From GCA-2720975 sp964467985 (GTDB lineage: Bacteria; Planctomycetota; UBA1135; GCA-002686595), in the NCBI GenBank assembly GCA_964467985.1, contig CAYXTP010000011.1:1-64000 (forward strand): a stretch of DNA of 64,000 bases, in the 5' to 3' direction. The notes beneath the pieces are model-generated. The model saw only the letters and a program-made list of their open reading frames with translations. It searched no databases and was not told the origin of the DNA. Positions 8,638 through 17,949 of the stretch are shown here, in pieces (within the stretch, counting starts at the first letter, position 1; the number at the start of each line of letters is the position of its first letter). Made by a program: the position numbers and the translations under genes.

Positions 8638-9234
8638 ATGTCGATCTTCCCGGAAGCACCTGGTGAGGAGATCACGGTCGAACTGATCGCCGACGCCAGG
8701 CGCGGAAATAGTGCTGCGCTGGATGACCTCTTTCGGCGCCACCATGATCACCTGCTCATGGCTGTGCGTCTGCGACTCGGGCCGCGACTGCGGGGTGTGT
8801 TGGAGAGCGGGGACATCCTGCAAAGCGTGGCGCTCGAGGCCTTCCGCGAACTGGATGGATTCGAGCCCAGGGGCCAGGGCAGTTTCAGGCGCTTCCTGAA
8901 CCACTTGGTGCTGAACAAGATCCGAGATCGGGCCCGGCATTTCGAGGCCCAGAAGCGCAGCGGGACGGAGCCCCTCACACCTGAACACTTGGAAGACGCC
9001 GCCACTGCCGGCACGGGCAATTATCTGGACCCGAATGGGCGCTTCGAGCAGCTGGAGGCCGAGATTCGCAGGCTGCCGGACGACCTTCAAGAAGTCCTGA
9101 TTTTGCGAGCCGTGGACGGGCTTCCCAGCGCTGAGGTCGCTCAGCAGCTCGGCAAGTCCGATGCCGCCGTGCGCAAGATGTACTCGCGCGGGATCGCCCA
9201 GCTGGCAATGCGCCTGGAGGACTCGCAGCCGTGA
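8638..9234 (+). CDS. ECF-type RNA polymerase sigma factor
   Basis: 198 residues with the two-domain layout of ECF sigma factors. Region 2 (about 20-95) contains RGNSAALDDLFRRHHDHL and GDILQSVALEAFRELDGF, and region 4 (about 140-192) ends in a helix-turn-helix (LPSAEVAQQLGKSDAAVRKMYSRG). The region-4 motif 'LPDDLQEVLILRAVDGL' is typical. Its stop overlaps the GTG start of the kinase gene (GTGA at 9231-9234), so the two are translationally coupled. In planctomycetes, ECF factors paired with a Ser/Thr kinase (ECF-STK groups) usually lack a classical anti-sigma factor and are thought to be controlled through the kinase. That regulation is inferred here. Confidence 0.88.
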   Translation: MSIFPEAPGEEITVELIADARRGNSAALDDLFRRHHDHLLMAVRLRLGPRLRGVLESGDILQSVALEAFRELDGFEPRGQGSFRRFLNHLVLNKIRDRARHFEAQKRSGTEPLTPEHLEDAATAGTGNYLDPNGRFEQLEAEIRRLPDDLQEVLILRAVDGLPSAEVAQQLGKSDAAVRKMYSRGIAQLAMRLEDSQP

Positions 9235-11480
9235 CCGCCAAGCCCCTTGAAGATTGGGTGGCCCAGTTCGTCGAGCTGCGAGAATCAGGTGCCAACCCGG
9301 ATCCCGAGGACTTCGCGAGTACCCACCCCACCCGCTCCAAAGAGCTACTCGCCATTTTGCAGCGAGTCGTGCACACCGAAGGGCAACTCAAGGGGCCGCG
9401 TGAATCGAGGAAACGTCTGGGTCCCTACACACTGCTAGAACTACTCGGCAGCGGGGGCGCGGGCCAGGTCTATCGCGCAGTCCACGAGGACCGGCCTGAA
9501 CAAGAGGTCGCCCTAAAAATCCTGTCTCTCGCGAGCAGTGCAGACAACCGGGCGCGGGAACGGTTCTCCCGCGAGGGTCGTGCCCTGCTGCAGCTCAATC
9601 ACCCGGCCTTGGGCAGGGTCGTCGACTCGGGCACCCTCTCGGACGTCCCATTCATCGCGATGGAGTTCGTGCAGGGCGGCGACCTGAGCGATGTGATCCG
9701 CTCGGCGCGCCGCGCTCAGCAACAAGGCTCTTCACCCAGCTCACACCTGTCTCTGCCAGGCGAGCGACAAGGGCGCGCGGGCGCGGTCGAACTCGTCACT
9801 CAGCTTGCGCAGGCCGTGGCCTCTGCCCACGCTCTTGGAATCCTGCACCGGGACATCAAGCCGCAAAATGTGGTCCTGCGCCCGGACGGACGGCCCGTGC
9901 TGGTGGACTTCGGCCTAGCCCACGATTCCCAGGCGGTGACCTTGACGGGCACGGGCGACCTGCTGGGGACACCGCGTTACATGGCGCCCGAGCAGGCCCG
10001 GGGCGAAGCGGCGGACGAGCGTACGGATGTCTTCGGCCTCGGAACTCTTCTGTACGAGCTGCTGACCCTGCGCCAGCCGCACACGGGAGACGATGTGGTG
10101 CCCCTCCTGCGCGCGGCCGGCGGCTCTCGCATCCCACCCTTGGCCCTCGGTGATCCAAGAGCGCCACGTGCATTACAGCGGATCGTGGATCGGGCTTGCG
10201 CCTTTCGGCCGGCCGCGCGCACCGCGAAAGCCAGTCAATTAGCGCAGGAGCTGGGTGCCTACCTGCAGGGCGCTGCGGTCGGCGCGAAGCCCTGGAGCCT
10301 GCGGGAACGGGCGCAGGACGCATGGGCCCTGCACAAGCCGCGGGTCATCGGGCTCCTCGCCACGACCGTGTTGGTGGCAACGATCCCCTTGGTGATCCCC
10401 AACCAACCGGACTTGGATGTCCTGCTCAACCGTGCCTGCGCGGCTTTCTCCCGGGGAGACTTGCTCGACACGGCCGAACAGGCCGCCGCGGTCTTGGAGC
10501 GCGATCCGGAAAACGAGACGGCGCTCTTCCTCAAGCACGTCGCACAAGACGAAGTGCCGCGCGCCAGTAGTCCTCACATGCTGGCTCTGATCAAGGGCAT
10601 GGGATTCTCTCGACAGAAATCCTGGCCCCTCGCCGTGACTGCGTTTCGCAGGGCCAAGAGCCTGGCACCCGATTCTCCCCTGCCTACGATTCTCCTGGGA
10701 CAGACCCTGGATGCCATGGACGAACAGGCGCTGGCCTGCGAAGCGTCCCTGAAAGCGGACCCGGGCAGCGCATCGACTTGGCTGGAACTCGGTCGCTTGC
10801 GGGCCGGTCAACAACGCTTCCAGGAGGCCGAGACGGCATTGCGCGAAGCACTCGTTCGGCAGCCCGACCTGCATGAGGCCAGGAGGGAACTCGCCCTCGT
10901 GCTCCACGACCAAGGTCAGGAGATGGCGGTGATTGAGGCGACCTTCGGTCCAGGCAGCAAGGACGCGCTCGACTATGCGGACAGCATCATGCGGCGTGAA
11001 ACCGACGCCAGCGCCCAACACGCCGACTCGATTCTGGCCAACTACCTGCGCACTCATCCCGCGGACAGTCGTGCACTCTATCTACGCGGGTCGGCGGCCG
11101 ACTACCAACACGACTTCGAAGGTGCGCGGCGTTTCTACGAACAGTCCTTGAAACAGGATCCCCACTACAAGCGGGCCCTGCGGGAACTTTCCTACCTCAT
11201 GACCGGCTCCCGCAGAGACGCCTGCGCCGACTGCCGACAGTACTACGAAGACCATCCGCAGGCCATCGACCTGGACGAGGCCGAGCAACTCCTCTTGCGC
11301 CTGATTGATTCCGACGGCGGCAAGAGCAGCACCGACTACGTGGGCTACGCAGCCGCGCGCGCGCGCTTCATAGGCCGCACGGATGCGGTGCAGACGCTGC
11401 TGAGAAAGCACCGCTCAGCGTCCACGGGCACGCAACAGAGACAGCGTCTTGACCAAGCCCTGGCCAGGTTGGAGGGCTAG
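9231..11480 (+). CDS. Membrane Ser/Thr protein kinase with TPR C-terminus
   Basis: 749 residues, starting at the GTG that overlaps the sigma-factor stop. A short N-terminal helical region is followed by a Hanks-type kinase domain (about 64-345): glycine loop GSGGAGQVY (73-81), catalytic Lys96 in VALKIL, HRDIKPQN (206-213), DFG (226-228) and APEQ (252-255). All key residues are present, so it should be active. One membrane helix (about 371-390) separates it from a C-terminal part of about 350 residues made of TPR-like repeats (SWPLAVTAFRRAKSLAP, RFQEAETALREALVRQP, DFEGARRFYEQSLKQDP). The layout suggests a sensor that phosphorylates the partner sigma factor or other targets. Single-operon pair with 8638-9234. 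Confidence 0.9.
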   Translation: MTAKPLEDWVAQFVELRESGANPDPEDFASTHPTRSKELLAILQRVVHTEGQLKGPRESRKRLGPYTLLELLGSGGAGQVYRAVHEDRPEQEVALKILSLASSADNRARERFSREGRALLQLNHPALGRVVDSGTLSDVPFIAMEFVQGGDLSDVIRSARRAQQQGSSPSSHLSLPGERQGRAGAVELVTQLAQAVASAHALGILHRDIKPQNVVLRPDGRPVLVDFGLAHDSQAVTLTGTGDLLGTPRYMAPEQARGEAADERTDVFGLGTLLYELLTLRQPHTGDDVVPLLRAAGGSRIPPLALGDPRAPRALQRIVDRACAFRPAARTAKASQLAQELGAYLQGAAVGAKPWSLRERAQDAWALHKPRVIGLLATTVLVATIPLVIPNQPDLDVLLNRACAAFSRGDLLDTAEQAAAVLERDPENETALFLKHVAQDEVPRASSPHMLALIKGMGFSRQKSWPLAVTAFRRAKSLAPDSPLPTILLGQTLDAMDEQALACEASLKADPGSASTWLELGRLRAGQQRFQEAETALREALVRQPDLHEARRELALVLHDQGQEMAVIEATFGPGSKDALDYADSIMRRETDASAQHADSILANYLRTHPADSRALYLRGSAADYQHDFEGARRFYEQSLKQDPHYKRALRELSYLMTGSRRDACADCRQYYEDHPQAIDLDEAEQLLLRLIDSDGGKSSTDYVGYAAARARFIGRTDAVQTLLRKHRSASTGTQQRQRLDQALARLEG

Positions 11481-11501
11481 GACGCGACGCGGGTACACGG
11501 C

Positions 11502-11870
11502 TCAGAACCTGAGCCCCAGGCGCAGGAACGGCCCCTCCAGATCTAGGACGAGATTGGAGGGCTCGGGGAACCCTTCCTCCCGATCGGCTCTGTACTGCCA
11601 CCCCTGATATCCGCCGCTAAGACTCAGAGCCTCCGACAACATCCACTGTGCACCGAGTTCGCTGGCGAAGATCTCGACGTCGTCGGTGCCGCTGACACCC
11701 TGAAACAATCGCAGCTCGTAGAGGCCTCGCAAGCGAGGCGCGAGTTCGAAGGAGAACGCGCCGGTGAGCAGGAACCCGAGATTGTCAACCGACTTTGAAT
11801 CGGTCAGGCCCAGCCTGGAGATGCGCGAATTGAGGAACGAGCCTCCAACTCCCACGGATCCCTCGTTCAT
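11502..11870 (-). pseudogene. Outer-membrane beta-barrel protein, 5'-truncated remnant
   Basis: 122 residues of alternating hydrophobic strands ending in a C-terminal Phe (FLRLGLRF), the classic signature of the last strand of an outer-membrane beta-barrel. There is no signal peptide. The frame upstream of the first Met stays open for only 11 more codons (to a TGA at 11904-11906) and still reads like barrel sequence (GWGPMNEGS). This looks like the 3' end of a longer gene whose front part is lost. It is convergent with the kinase gene. It could still be expressed as a short protein, but a two-to-four-strand barrel without an export signal is unlikely to function. Confidence 0.55.
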
Positions 11871-11988
11871 CGGCCCCCACCCGTGTGAGTGCCGCGGTGG
11901 GTGTCAGCCATTCGAGCCAGCCTAGGTTGCCCGTGCCACCGCATGAGCAATACGCTCGCGGCCATGCTCTGAGCAGCTCAGGGGGGGC

Positions 11989-12660
11989 TCACTTCGGAAG
12001 CTCCTGAGCGAGGAACCTGTAAGCCCGTGCGTCCTGCTTGGTGAATTGGGACTCGGGAATGTAGGTCTCACCCGGCATGGCGTAGAGGCGCCGTGTTCCT
12101 GCGGATCCATCGCTGATCAATTTGTAGCCCTCCATCATCAGGGCTTGATCCCACTTGGCCGGGTTCGGAGGTGCGTTGTTCTTTGGAAATTTCTCTGCGT
12201 AAATCGTCTTCGCCACACCTGCGTGCCCGTTCATGATCGGGACCAGACTGTGCCCGTCGATGGAGTGCGAGTACGCCCTTCCCCGGATCTCCGCGACGGT
12301 CGGGAAGAAGTCCACGATACTCACCAGGTCGCTCGACACCCGGTGGGGTTGTGCGGAGGACCGTGGCCGCGTGACTCTGGATGACGACCGTGGGTGCATC
12401 CGAGCGCATCGGATCCTCGAACGCGGGTCGGGTTTCGTGCGCGCCGACCACCCTGGATCTGGAACCGTTGTCGACTTCTTGACAGCCGTCGTACCCGACA
12501 GAGCCCCAGCTGATCATCAGGTTCTGGGAAGATCCGATGTAGTTTCGAAAGCCCTGGTCCTGGGGGCCGGTAGGGCGGCGATCGACGTGCCACGTTCCAA
12601 ACAAGTCGGCGGTGTTGGGCGCAAGGTGACGAATACGAGCCCCTCGCTCAGGAGGCGGAC
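11989..12660 (-). pseudogene. Sulfatase, frameshifted 3' remnant
   Basis: The 3' end (11989 to about 12340) encodes a clear sulfatase C-terminus: LVSIVDFFPTVAEIRG, DGHSLVPIMNG, IYAEKFPKN and a YKLI segment. Upstream, the homology moves to another frame (about 12340-12640), with FGTWHVDRRPTGPQDQGF matching the FGKWHLG-x-R/P-x-x-x-x-x-GF block. The catalytic Cys-x-Ala/Pro-Ser-Arg region and the N-terminus are missing. At least one frameshift plus 5' loss makes this non-functional. It lies beside other gene fragments, so the patch from 11.5 to 13.3 kb looks like a site of gene decay. Confidence 0.7.
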
Positions 12661-12767
12661 TTCGGATCCTCGGGGCTCCTGTTTCGCAGGACACATCGCT
12701 ACGCTCGCAGCACGTTCGGCTTCGAGATTGTCGACGCCGCCACGGCCAACGTGTTGACTGTGCCCTG
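12661..12767. other. Non-coding stretch inside the decayed patch
   Basis: No frame on either strand gives a convincing protein. Short protein-like pieces appear (for example FGFEIVDAATANVLTVPW on the plus strand near 12715) but run into stops at once. This is consistent with eroded coding sequence. Confidence 0.35.
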
Positions 12768-13232
12768 GTGATCAGCTTTCGGGATCGCCGCCGATTCAAC
12801 TACGAGTTTCACGCCGCAGATGGCTGGCTAGCGACCGTTGACATCTCAGATCACCCTGGGTTTCGATTGATGATTGGCGTCAACGGGTAAAGGCGTGAGA
12901 CCTTCTCGCCAAACGAACGGCAACGCGCAGATCCGACAAGGGACCTGCACCACGTCCAGCTCGAGCAGGGGTTGTTGACCACAATCAGGGTGTATGGGGA
13001 CTATGCCGATGAGCGGGTCGACGCCTCGGTGTCCGGGGCGGCGGTCTGGTACGGAACTCAGCTCTTGGCTGTTGTGAGGGCCCACGATGAGGCTGCGTTC
13101 GCCGACCTCTCCGCGGATGCCGGTCTGGCCCTGCTGGCAGCGTACTGTGCCGTGGCCTACCAACTGAGGGACGCTTTCTACAGTTTCGACCGAAGTCCGC
13201 CGCGCGCGCCACGAATAGAGGACGTCACCTAG
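12768..13232 (+). pseudogene. Possible stop-interrupted gene of unknown family
   Basis: From a GTG at 12768 the frame reads like protein for 40 codons (NYEFHAADGWLATVDISDH, then PGFRLMIGVNG). It meets TAA at 12888 and then continues in the same frame, with high third-position GC, to 13232 (VWYGTQLLAVVRAHDEAAF, GLALLAAYCAVAYQLRDAF). The second half has no good start codon of its own (TTG at 12972). The simplest reading is a gene broken by a nonsense mutation. On the minus strand a 105-codon frame (12846-13163) overlaps it and contains C-x2-C-like spacing (PCRICALPFVW); I cannot exclude that this is the real gene. I recognise no family for either. Confidence 0.3.
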
Positions 13233-13364
13233 GCCAGCGGCCTCAACCCCGGCGGCTCAAGCCCGCTCGAATCCTGCCAGCAAGTGTGAATGCCCTCAAT
13301 CGCATGTCATACTCGCGAAGCCCTGATCCCCCTTCGGCCGGTCCGTCGGTCGACAGCGTCCCCC

Positions 13365-14294
13365 ATGATTGAAATACAAGGTCTGCGCAAGGAATACGGA
13401 GATCTAGTCGCCCTCGACGGAATCGACTGTGAGATGCAAGCGGGCGAGATCTTCGGCCTGCTCGGCCCGAACGGTGCTGGCAAGTCCACTGCGATCGGTT
13501 GCATCTCCGGACTGCTGACTCCATCCGGTGGTAGCGTCCGCGTCCTGGGTCACGATGTGGTTCATGGCGGGGCGGCGGCCCGTGAGGGATTGGGGATTGT
13601 GCCCCAGGAACTCGCCCTGTATGAGGATCTCTCGGCCCACGAGAATCTGGCCTATTGGGGAGAGGCGTACGGACTGGACAAGGGGCGTTTGCAATCGAGG
13701 GTGATCGAAGTCTTGGAACAAACGGGTCTGGCCGATCGCGACAAGGAGCAGGTCAAGAATTTTAGTGGCGGCATGAAGCGCCGCCTGAATTTTGCCTGCG
13801 GCATCGTGCATGAGCCCAAGGTGCTGTTGCTGGATGAACCGACAGTCGGAGTCGATCCTCAGAGTCGAGTGCGGCTTTTGGACCTGGTCCGCGAGCAGGC
13901 ACAACTCGGGACGTGTGTGCTCTACACGACCCACTACATGGAAGAAGCTCAAGACCTCTGCGATCGGCTCGCCGTGATCGACCATGGCAAGGTCATCGCG
14001 CTAGGGACTCTGACAGAACTGCGGGCCATGAATGGTGAGCGCGACATGCTCCGGTTGAACGGCCAATTCGATCCGGAGCGCGTGCAAGCCGGCCTCACGC
14101 AATTGAATGGCGCAGAAATTGTCAGTCTGGACGAGACGACACTCATCCTGGGCATGCAGGCTGCATCCAAGCAGCTGCCCGCCCTCTTTTCTGCCCTTGC
14201 GGAATTGGGCTGCGATGTGCGCGAAACGACACTCAGCCAACCGAGTCTAGAGAGCCTGTTCATCAAGCTCACGGGTCGAGAGCTCAGGGAGTAG
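13365..14294 (+). CDS. ABC transporter ATP-binding protein (ABC-2 export type)
   Basis: 309 residues from the ATG at 13365 (MIEIQGLRKEYG). A Met at 13290 would add 25 residues unrelated to the family. It contains Walker A (GPNGAGKS), Q-loop (VPQELALY), signature (FSGGMKRRL), Walker B (VLLLDEPTVGVDP) and switch His (TTHYMEEA). The C-terminal 80 residues are the accessory domain common in drug/lipid exporters (CcmA/NatA type). It is followed by two permease genes spaced 2 and 3 bases apart, so the three form an operon for a heterodimeric ABC-2 exporter. The substrate is unknown. Confidence 0.92.
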   Translation: MIEIQGLRKEYGDLVALDGIDCEMQAGEIFGLLGPNGAGKSTAIGCISGLLTPSGGSVRVLGHDVVHGGAAAREGLGIVPQELALYEDLSAHENLAYWGEAYGLDKGRLQSRVIEVLEQTGLADRDKEQVKNFSGGMKRRLNFACGIVHEPKVLLLDEPTVGVDPQSRVRLLDLVREQAQLGTCVLYTTHYMEEAQDLCDRLAVIDHGKVIALGTLTELRAMNGERDMLRLNGQFDPERVQAGLTQLNGAEIVSLDETTLILGMQAASKQLPALFSALAELGCDVRETTLSQPSLESLFIKLTGRELRE

Positions 14295-14296
14295 TC

Positions 14297-15550
14297 ATGG
14301 ACTTCATCCTGCTCTCAGCCGCCAAGGACCTGCGCCGGCGTATGAAGGACCCCACGTCCCTGCTGTTGTGGGTAGGGATTCCGTTGATGATCGGCTCCAT
14401 GATGTCCCTGATGAGCGGGGGCGGGTCATCGGTGCCGAGGGCCAAGGTCTTGCTCGTCGATCAGGACGACAGCTTTGTCAGCCAGCTGCTCGCGGGAGCT
14501 GGTTCAGGCAGTGGTGGCCGGGGTGCGCCACTCGACATTGAGGTCGTCGATCTGGAAGAGGGAAGACAACGCATCGATAACGGTGAAGCCTCGGCGCTAC
14601 TGATCGTGCCTGAGGGGTTCGGGGAGGCGGTTCTGGAAGAGCAGCCCACAACCCTGCAGCTGATCACCAACCCCGCCCAGACGATCCTGCCTCGCATCGT
14701 CGAAGAGGGCCTCGAGATCCTGGTCGAGGGTGGCTTCTACGTTCAGCGGCTATTTGGCGATGAACTGAAGCTGATCAGTAAGGGCCCGGACGTGGGCATG
14801 AGCTTCTTCCCTAGCGCGACGATCGCGCTCATGAGCACAAACATCAATGACCGCATGCGGCGGCTCGAAGACTTCCTTTTCCCAGCGGTCCTGATTCTCG
14901 AGGAAGAAGAGGTGCTGGCGACGGAAGAGGCCGAAGAGGAACCCAGCCTTGGCTTGGGCATCATCATGTTGCCCGCCATGCTGCTGATGTCGGTGCTCTT
15001 CATTGCCCAGGGAATGAGCGAGGACATCTGGAAGGAAAAACAACAAGGCACCCTGCGCAGGGCATGCTCTTCACCCCGTAGCCTGGCCTCGTTCTTGGGC
15101 GGCAAGCTTGCGGCCGGGGCCGTGGTCGTGGCTGGAGTCTCCCTGGTGGGAATCGTGGTCGGTTGCTTCGCTTTTGATATGAGCTTTCTCTTGGCCCCCG
15201 TGGCCATTCTGTGGTGCAGCTTGACGGGTGCCGCCCTGCTCTCGTTCTTCATCCTGATCCAAACCCTGGGCAAGACTCCCAAGTCCGGAAACGTCCTGAC
15301 CACCCTGGTGCTCTTCCCCATGATGATGTTGGGCGGCAGCTTCTTTCCCTTTGAGGTTATGCCCGCAGGCATGGCCCACATCGGGCGCTGGACCCCCAAC
15401 GGTCAGGCCCTGTTGCAACTCAAGGAATTGCTGGCTGGCAGCTTTCAGCCCATGCCACTCTTGACCGCCGCACTCTGCATCGGGATCCCAGCAGGGCTCA
15501 CCTTCTTCCTTACCGTGCGACGCGTGCGCGGTTCCTTCCTGGGGGCCTGA
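14297..15550 (+). CDS. ABC-2 type permease, first subunit
   Basis: 417 residues. One N-terminal TM helix (about 22-42) precedes a large extracytoplasmic domain (about 45-225, with VLLVDQDDSF and LLIVPEGFGEAVLEE as in the YhgE/NatB-like extracellular domain). Five TM helices follow in the C-terminal half. This is the ABC2_membrane_3 layout used by NatB/YbhS-type exporters. The ATG lies 2 bases after the ATPase stop. It pairs with the next gene to form the channel; the substrate is unknown (drug, lipid or peptide export are the known family roles). Confidence 0.88.
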   Translation: MDFILLSAAKDLRRRMKDPTSLLLWVGIPLMIGSMMSLMSGGGSSVPRAKVLLVDQDDSFVSQLLAGAGSGSGGRGAPLDIEVVDLEEGRQRIDNGEASALLIVPEGFGEAVLEEQPTTLQLITNPAQTILPRIVEEGLEILVEGGFYVQRLFGDELKLISKGPDVGMSFFPSATIALMSTNINDRMRRLEDFLFPAVLILEEEEVLATEEAEEEPSLGLGIIMLPAMLLMSVLFIAQGMSEDIWKEKQQGTLRRACSSPRSLASFLGGKLAAGAVVVAGVSLVGIVVGCFAFDMSFLLAPVAILWCSLTGAALLSFFILIQTLGKTPKSGNVLTTLVLFPMMMLGGSFFPFEVMPAGMAHIGRWTPNGQALLQLKELLAGSFQPMPLLTAALCIGIPAGLTFFLTVRRVRGSFLGA

Positions 15551-15553
15551 GTC

Positions 15554-16720
15554 GTGTTCAAGAGCGCCTGGTTCATCGCCAAAAAGGACGTGACTTACAG
15601 CCTGCGGCAGAAGGAGACCCTGATCTGGATCTTCATCATGCCGATCGTGTTCTTCTACTTCATCGGAAAGGTCACGGGCGGCGCGCTCGGGCCCCCGCGC
15701 TCGGGGGACAGACCCGATTCCCTGACTCTGCTGGAACCCGAGTCTGGCGGCTTCCTTGTGGACGAGTTGGTCAGCCGATTGGAGCAGGAAAATTTCAAGG
15801 TCACCCGCACAACCGATGAACAGGTCCTCAAGGACGCCGGCCGTCGCCTGCGCCTGCCCGCCGCGCCGGAGGGCCATGCCACCTTTACCGCCGGGGTGCT
15901 TGCGGGACAGCAAGCCATCCTGCGCTTTGGCACCAACAGCGAGGGTCCGACCGCCAACCTCGACGAGGTTCGGGTGGCGCGCGCCGTGTACACGGTTTTG
16001 GCGGACGTCGTGGTCACAGCCGAGAGCGGGAAAGTGGTCGGACGCGAGGCGTTCGACGAGCTGGGCGCGATGACCCGCACCATCAACCTCGAAGTCAAGC
16101 CCGCGGGGGAGCGGCTGGAAATCCCCACCGGGTACTCACAGACGATTCCTGGCACCCTGGTCATGTTCACCATGCTGGTGCTGCTCACCGGTGGCGCGAT
16201 CCTATTGGTCATCGAACGTGAGCAGGGCCTGCTGCGCCGCTTGGCGGTCACCCCCATCTCCCGCTCGTCGGTGGTCCTGGGCAAGTGGATGGGCAAGTTC
16301 GGCCTGGGTCTGGTTCAGATCGCTGTAGCCGTGCTGATGGGCACCTACTTGTTTGAGCTCGACTGGGGCAATTCCCTGCCCATGGTGGGCGTCGTGCTCT
16401 TCACCTGGGCCGCCTTCACCGCTTCCCTGGGCATCTTGCTTGCCAACATCGCGCGCAACGAGGCGCAGATGTCGGGCATCGGGGTCCTCGTTACCATGCT
16501 CATGGCGGCCCTTGGTGGTTGCTGGTGGCCGATTGAAATCACGCCGAGTTGGATGCAGGACCTGGCACTGTGCCTGCCCACGGGTTGGGCCATGGATGCC
16601 ATGCACAAGTTGATCAACTTCGGCTACGGGCCCCTGTCGGCCTTGCCCAATGTGGCGGCAATTGTGACCGGCACGCTGATCCTAGGTTGGCTGGGTGTGC
16701 GGACTTTCCGCTACCAGTGA
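15554..16720 (+). CDS. ABC-2 type permease, second subunit
   Basis: 388 residues starting at a GTG 3 bases after the preceding stop. Layout is the same as its neighbour: TM1 (about 24-42, ETLIWIFIMPIVFFYFIG), an extracytoplasmic domain of about 155 residues, then five TM helices including the conserved block 'REQGLLRRLAVTPISRSSVVLGKW', which I split at residues about 217-240. It is the second half of the transmembrane dimer driven by the ATPase at 13365. Downstream, 68 bases separate it from the DUF1080 gene, so the operon probably ends here. Confidence 0.88.
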   Translation: MFKSAWFIAKKDVTYSLRQKETLIWIFIMPIVFFYFIGKVTGGALGPPRSGDRPDSLTLLEPESGGFLVDELVSRLEQENFKVTRTTDEQVLKDAGRRLRLPAAPEGHATFTAGVLAGQQAILRFGTNSEGPTANLDEVRVARAVYTVLADVVVTAESGKVVGREAFDELGAMTRTINLEVKPAGERLEIPTGYSQTIPGTLVMFTMLVLLTGGAILLVIEREQGLLRRLAVTPISRSSVVLGKWMGKFGLGLVQIAVAVLMGTYLFELDWGNSLPMVGVVLFTWAAFTASLGILLANIARNEAQMSGIGVLVTMLMAALGGCWWPIEITPSWMQDLALCLPTGWAMDAMHKLINFGYGPLSALPNVAAIVTGTLILGWLGVRTFRYQ

Positions 16721-16788
16721 TTGCCGGCCGTTGAGCCGCGCACCTTGTGCCTTGGGGATTCGGGCTGAGTTCGTCTACGCTGTGAGCC

Positions 16789-17940
16789 ATGCGATTGCCG
16801 TTTGAATGGGCCCTGCCCCTCTTGTTGGGAGCCTGCGCTGCTACGCAAGGCACGCCTGGCTCCCCCACCGATTTCCAAGACCTCTTCAACGGCCGAGATT
16901 TGTCCGGATGGCAGCGGGTCAATACCGCCCCAAGCACTTGGACCGTTGAGCAGGGTCTGTTGCGCTGCAGCGGCAAGCCCACGGGCGAGTTGCGCACGAA
17001 GCGCATGTACCAAAATTTCGTGCTCGAGGTCGAATGGCGTCACCTGGTCCCTGCTGGCAACGCGGGCATTTTTGTCTGGGCGGACGATTTGACGGCTCGC
17101 GGAGTGCCCTTCCACCGGTCCATCGAAGTGCAGGTCTTGGATCACGGGTACGGCAACACGAATTCCCACACAACCCACGGCGACATCTTTCCTATCCACG
17201 GGGCGCGCATGACACCGGTCAACGGCCGCGGTGGCTCACGCGCATTCCCCACCGCCCTGCGCTCGAAGCCCAGTCCCGAGTGGAACCACTACAGCATCAC
17301 GTGCAACGAGGGCTCCATCACTCTGGCGGTCAACGGTGAAGTGGTGACCCGCGGGGAGATGTGCTCTCCCAGCAAGGGCTACATCTGCCTGGAATCAGAA
17401 GGAGGTCGGGTGGACTACCGCAATCTGCGCATCCGGGAGTTGCCTGACACACCGATCGCGGATCGAGATGTGGCCCAGGCAGACCGCGGCTTTGAAAGTT
17501 TGTACAGCGGAGTCGATCTGAGTGGTTGGGTGCTCAGCCCGCAAGCGCGCAGACACCTAGAGGTGCGCGATTGGATCTTGCGAGCCGATGCCCGCGAGGA
17601 ACCCGTGGCCCTGACGACGGAGGGCACTTTCCGAGAGTTTGACTTCATTCTCGATCTCAAACTGGCGGGGGAGCGGGCCACCCTACACCTTCTGCCGCAC
17701 GGGCTCGGCACCCAGGGTCTGCGCCTGGCCAGCGACGAGCCGCCGCTGGCGTCAGCCCTGGTGAAGGGTTGGAACCGCCTGCAGGGAACGTACCGCTCTG
17801 GGCGCTTGGAACTCGACGTCAACGGCGAGCCCTGTATCCAAAGTGCGCTGACCAACCCACAGCCCGAGGGACACCTCTTTCTGCAGTTCGAGGGCGGCAT
17901 CGTCGATCTGGCCAACCTGTACGCTCGGCAGTTGGATTGA
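16789..17940 (+). CDS. DUF1080 (3-keto-disaccharide hydrolase-like) lipoprotein, two domains
   Basis: 383 residues. The short signal ends LLLGAC (Cys at about 15), so it is probably lipid-anchored. Residues about 25-220 are a concanavalin-like DUF1080 domain: FQDLFNGRDLSGW, NAGIFVWADD, SIEVQVLDHG, EWNHYSITCNEG and GYICLESEGG are characteristic. Residues 235-383 form a second, weaker copy (FESLYSGVDLSGW, GWNRLQGTYRSGRLELDVNG). DUF1080 proteins are abundant in planctomycetes, and some members cleave 3-keto-glycosides; activity here is inferred from the family. It is convergent with the arsenosugar operon, 10 bases away. Confidence 0.85.
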   Translation: MRLPFEWALPLLLGACAATQGTPGSPTDFQDLFNGRDLSGWQRVNTAPSTWTVEQGLLRCSGKPTGELRTKRMYQNFVLEVEWRHLVPAGNAGIFVWADDLTARGVPFHRSIEVQVLDHGYGNTNSHTTHGDIFPIHGARMTPVNGRGGSRAFPTALRSKPSPEWNHYSITCNEGSITLAVNGEVVTRGEMCSPSKGYICLESEGGRVDYRNLRIRELPDTPIADRDVAQADRGFESLYSGVDLSGWVLSPQARRHLEVRDWILRADAREEPVALTTEGTFREFDFILDLKLAGERATLHLLPHGLGTQGLRLASDEPPLASALVKGWNRLQGTYRSGRLELDVNGEPCIQSALTNPQPEGHLFLQFEGGIVDLANLYARQLD

Positions 17941-17949
17941 CCGCCAGGC

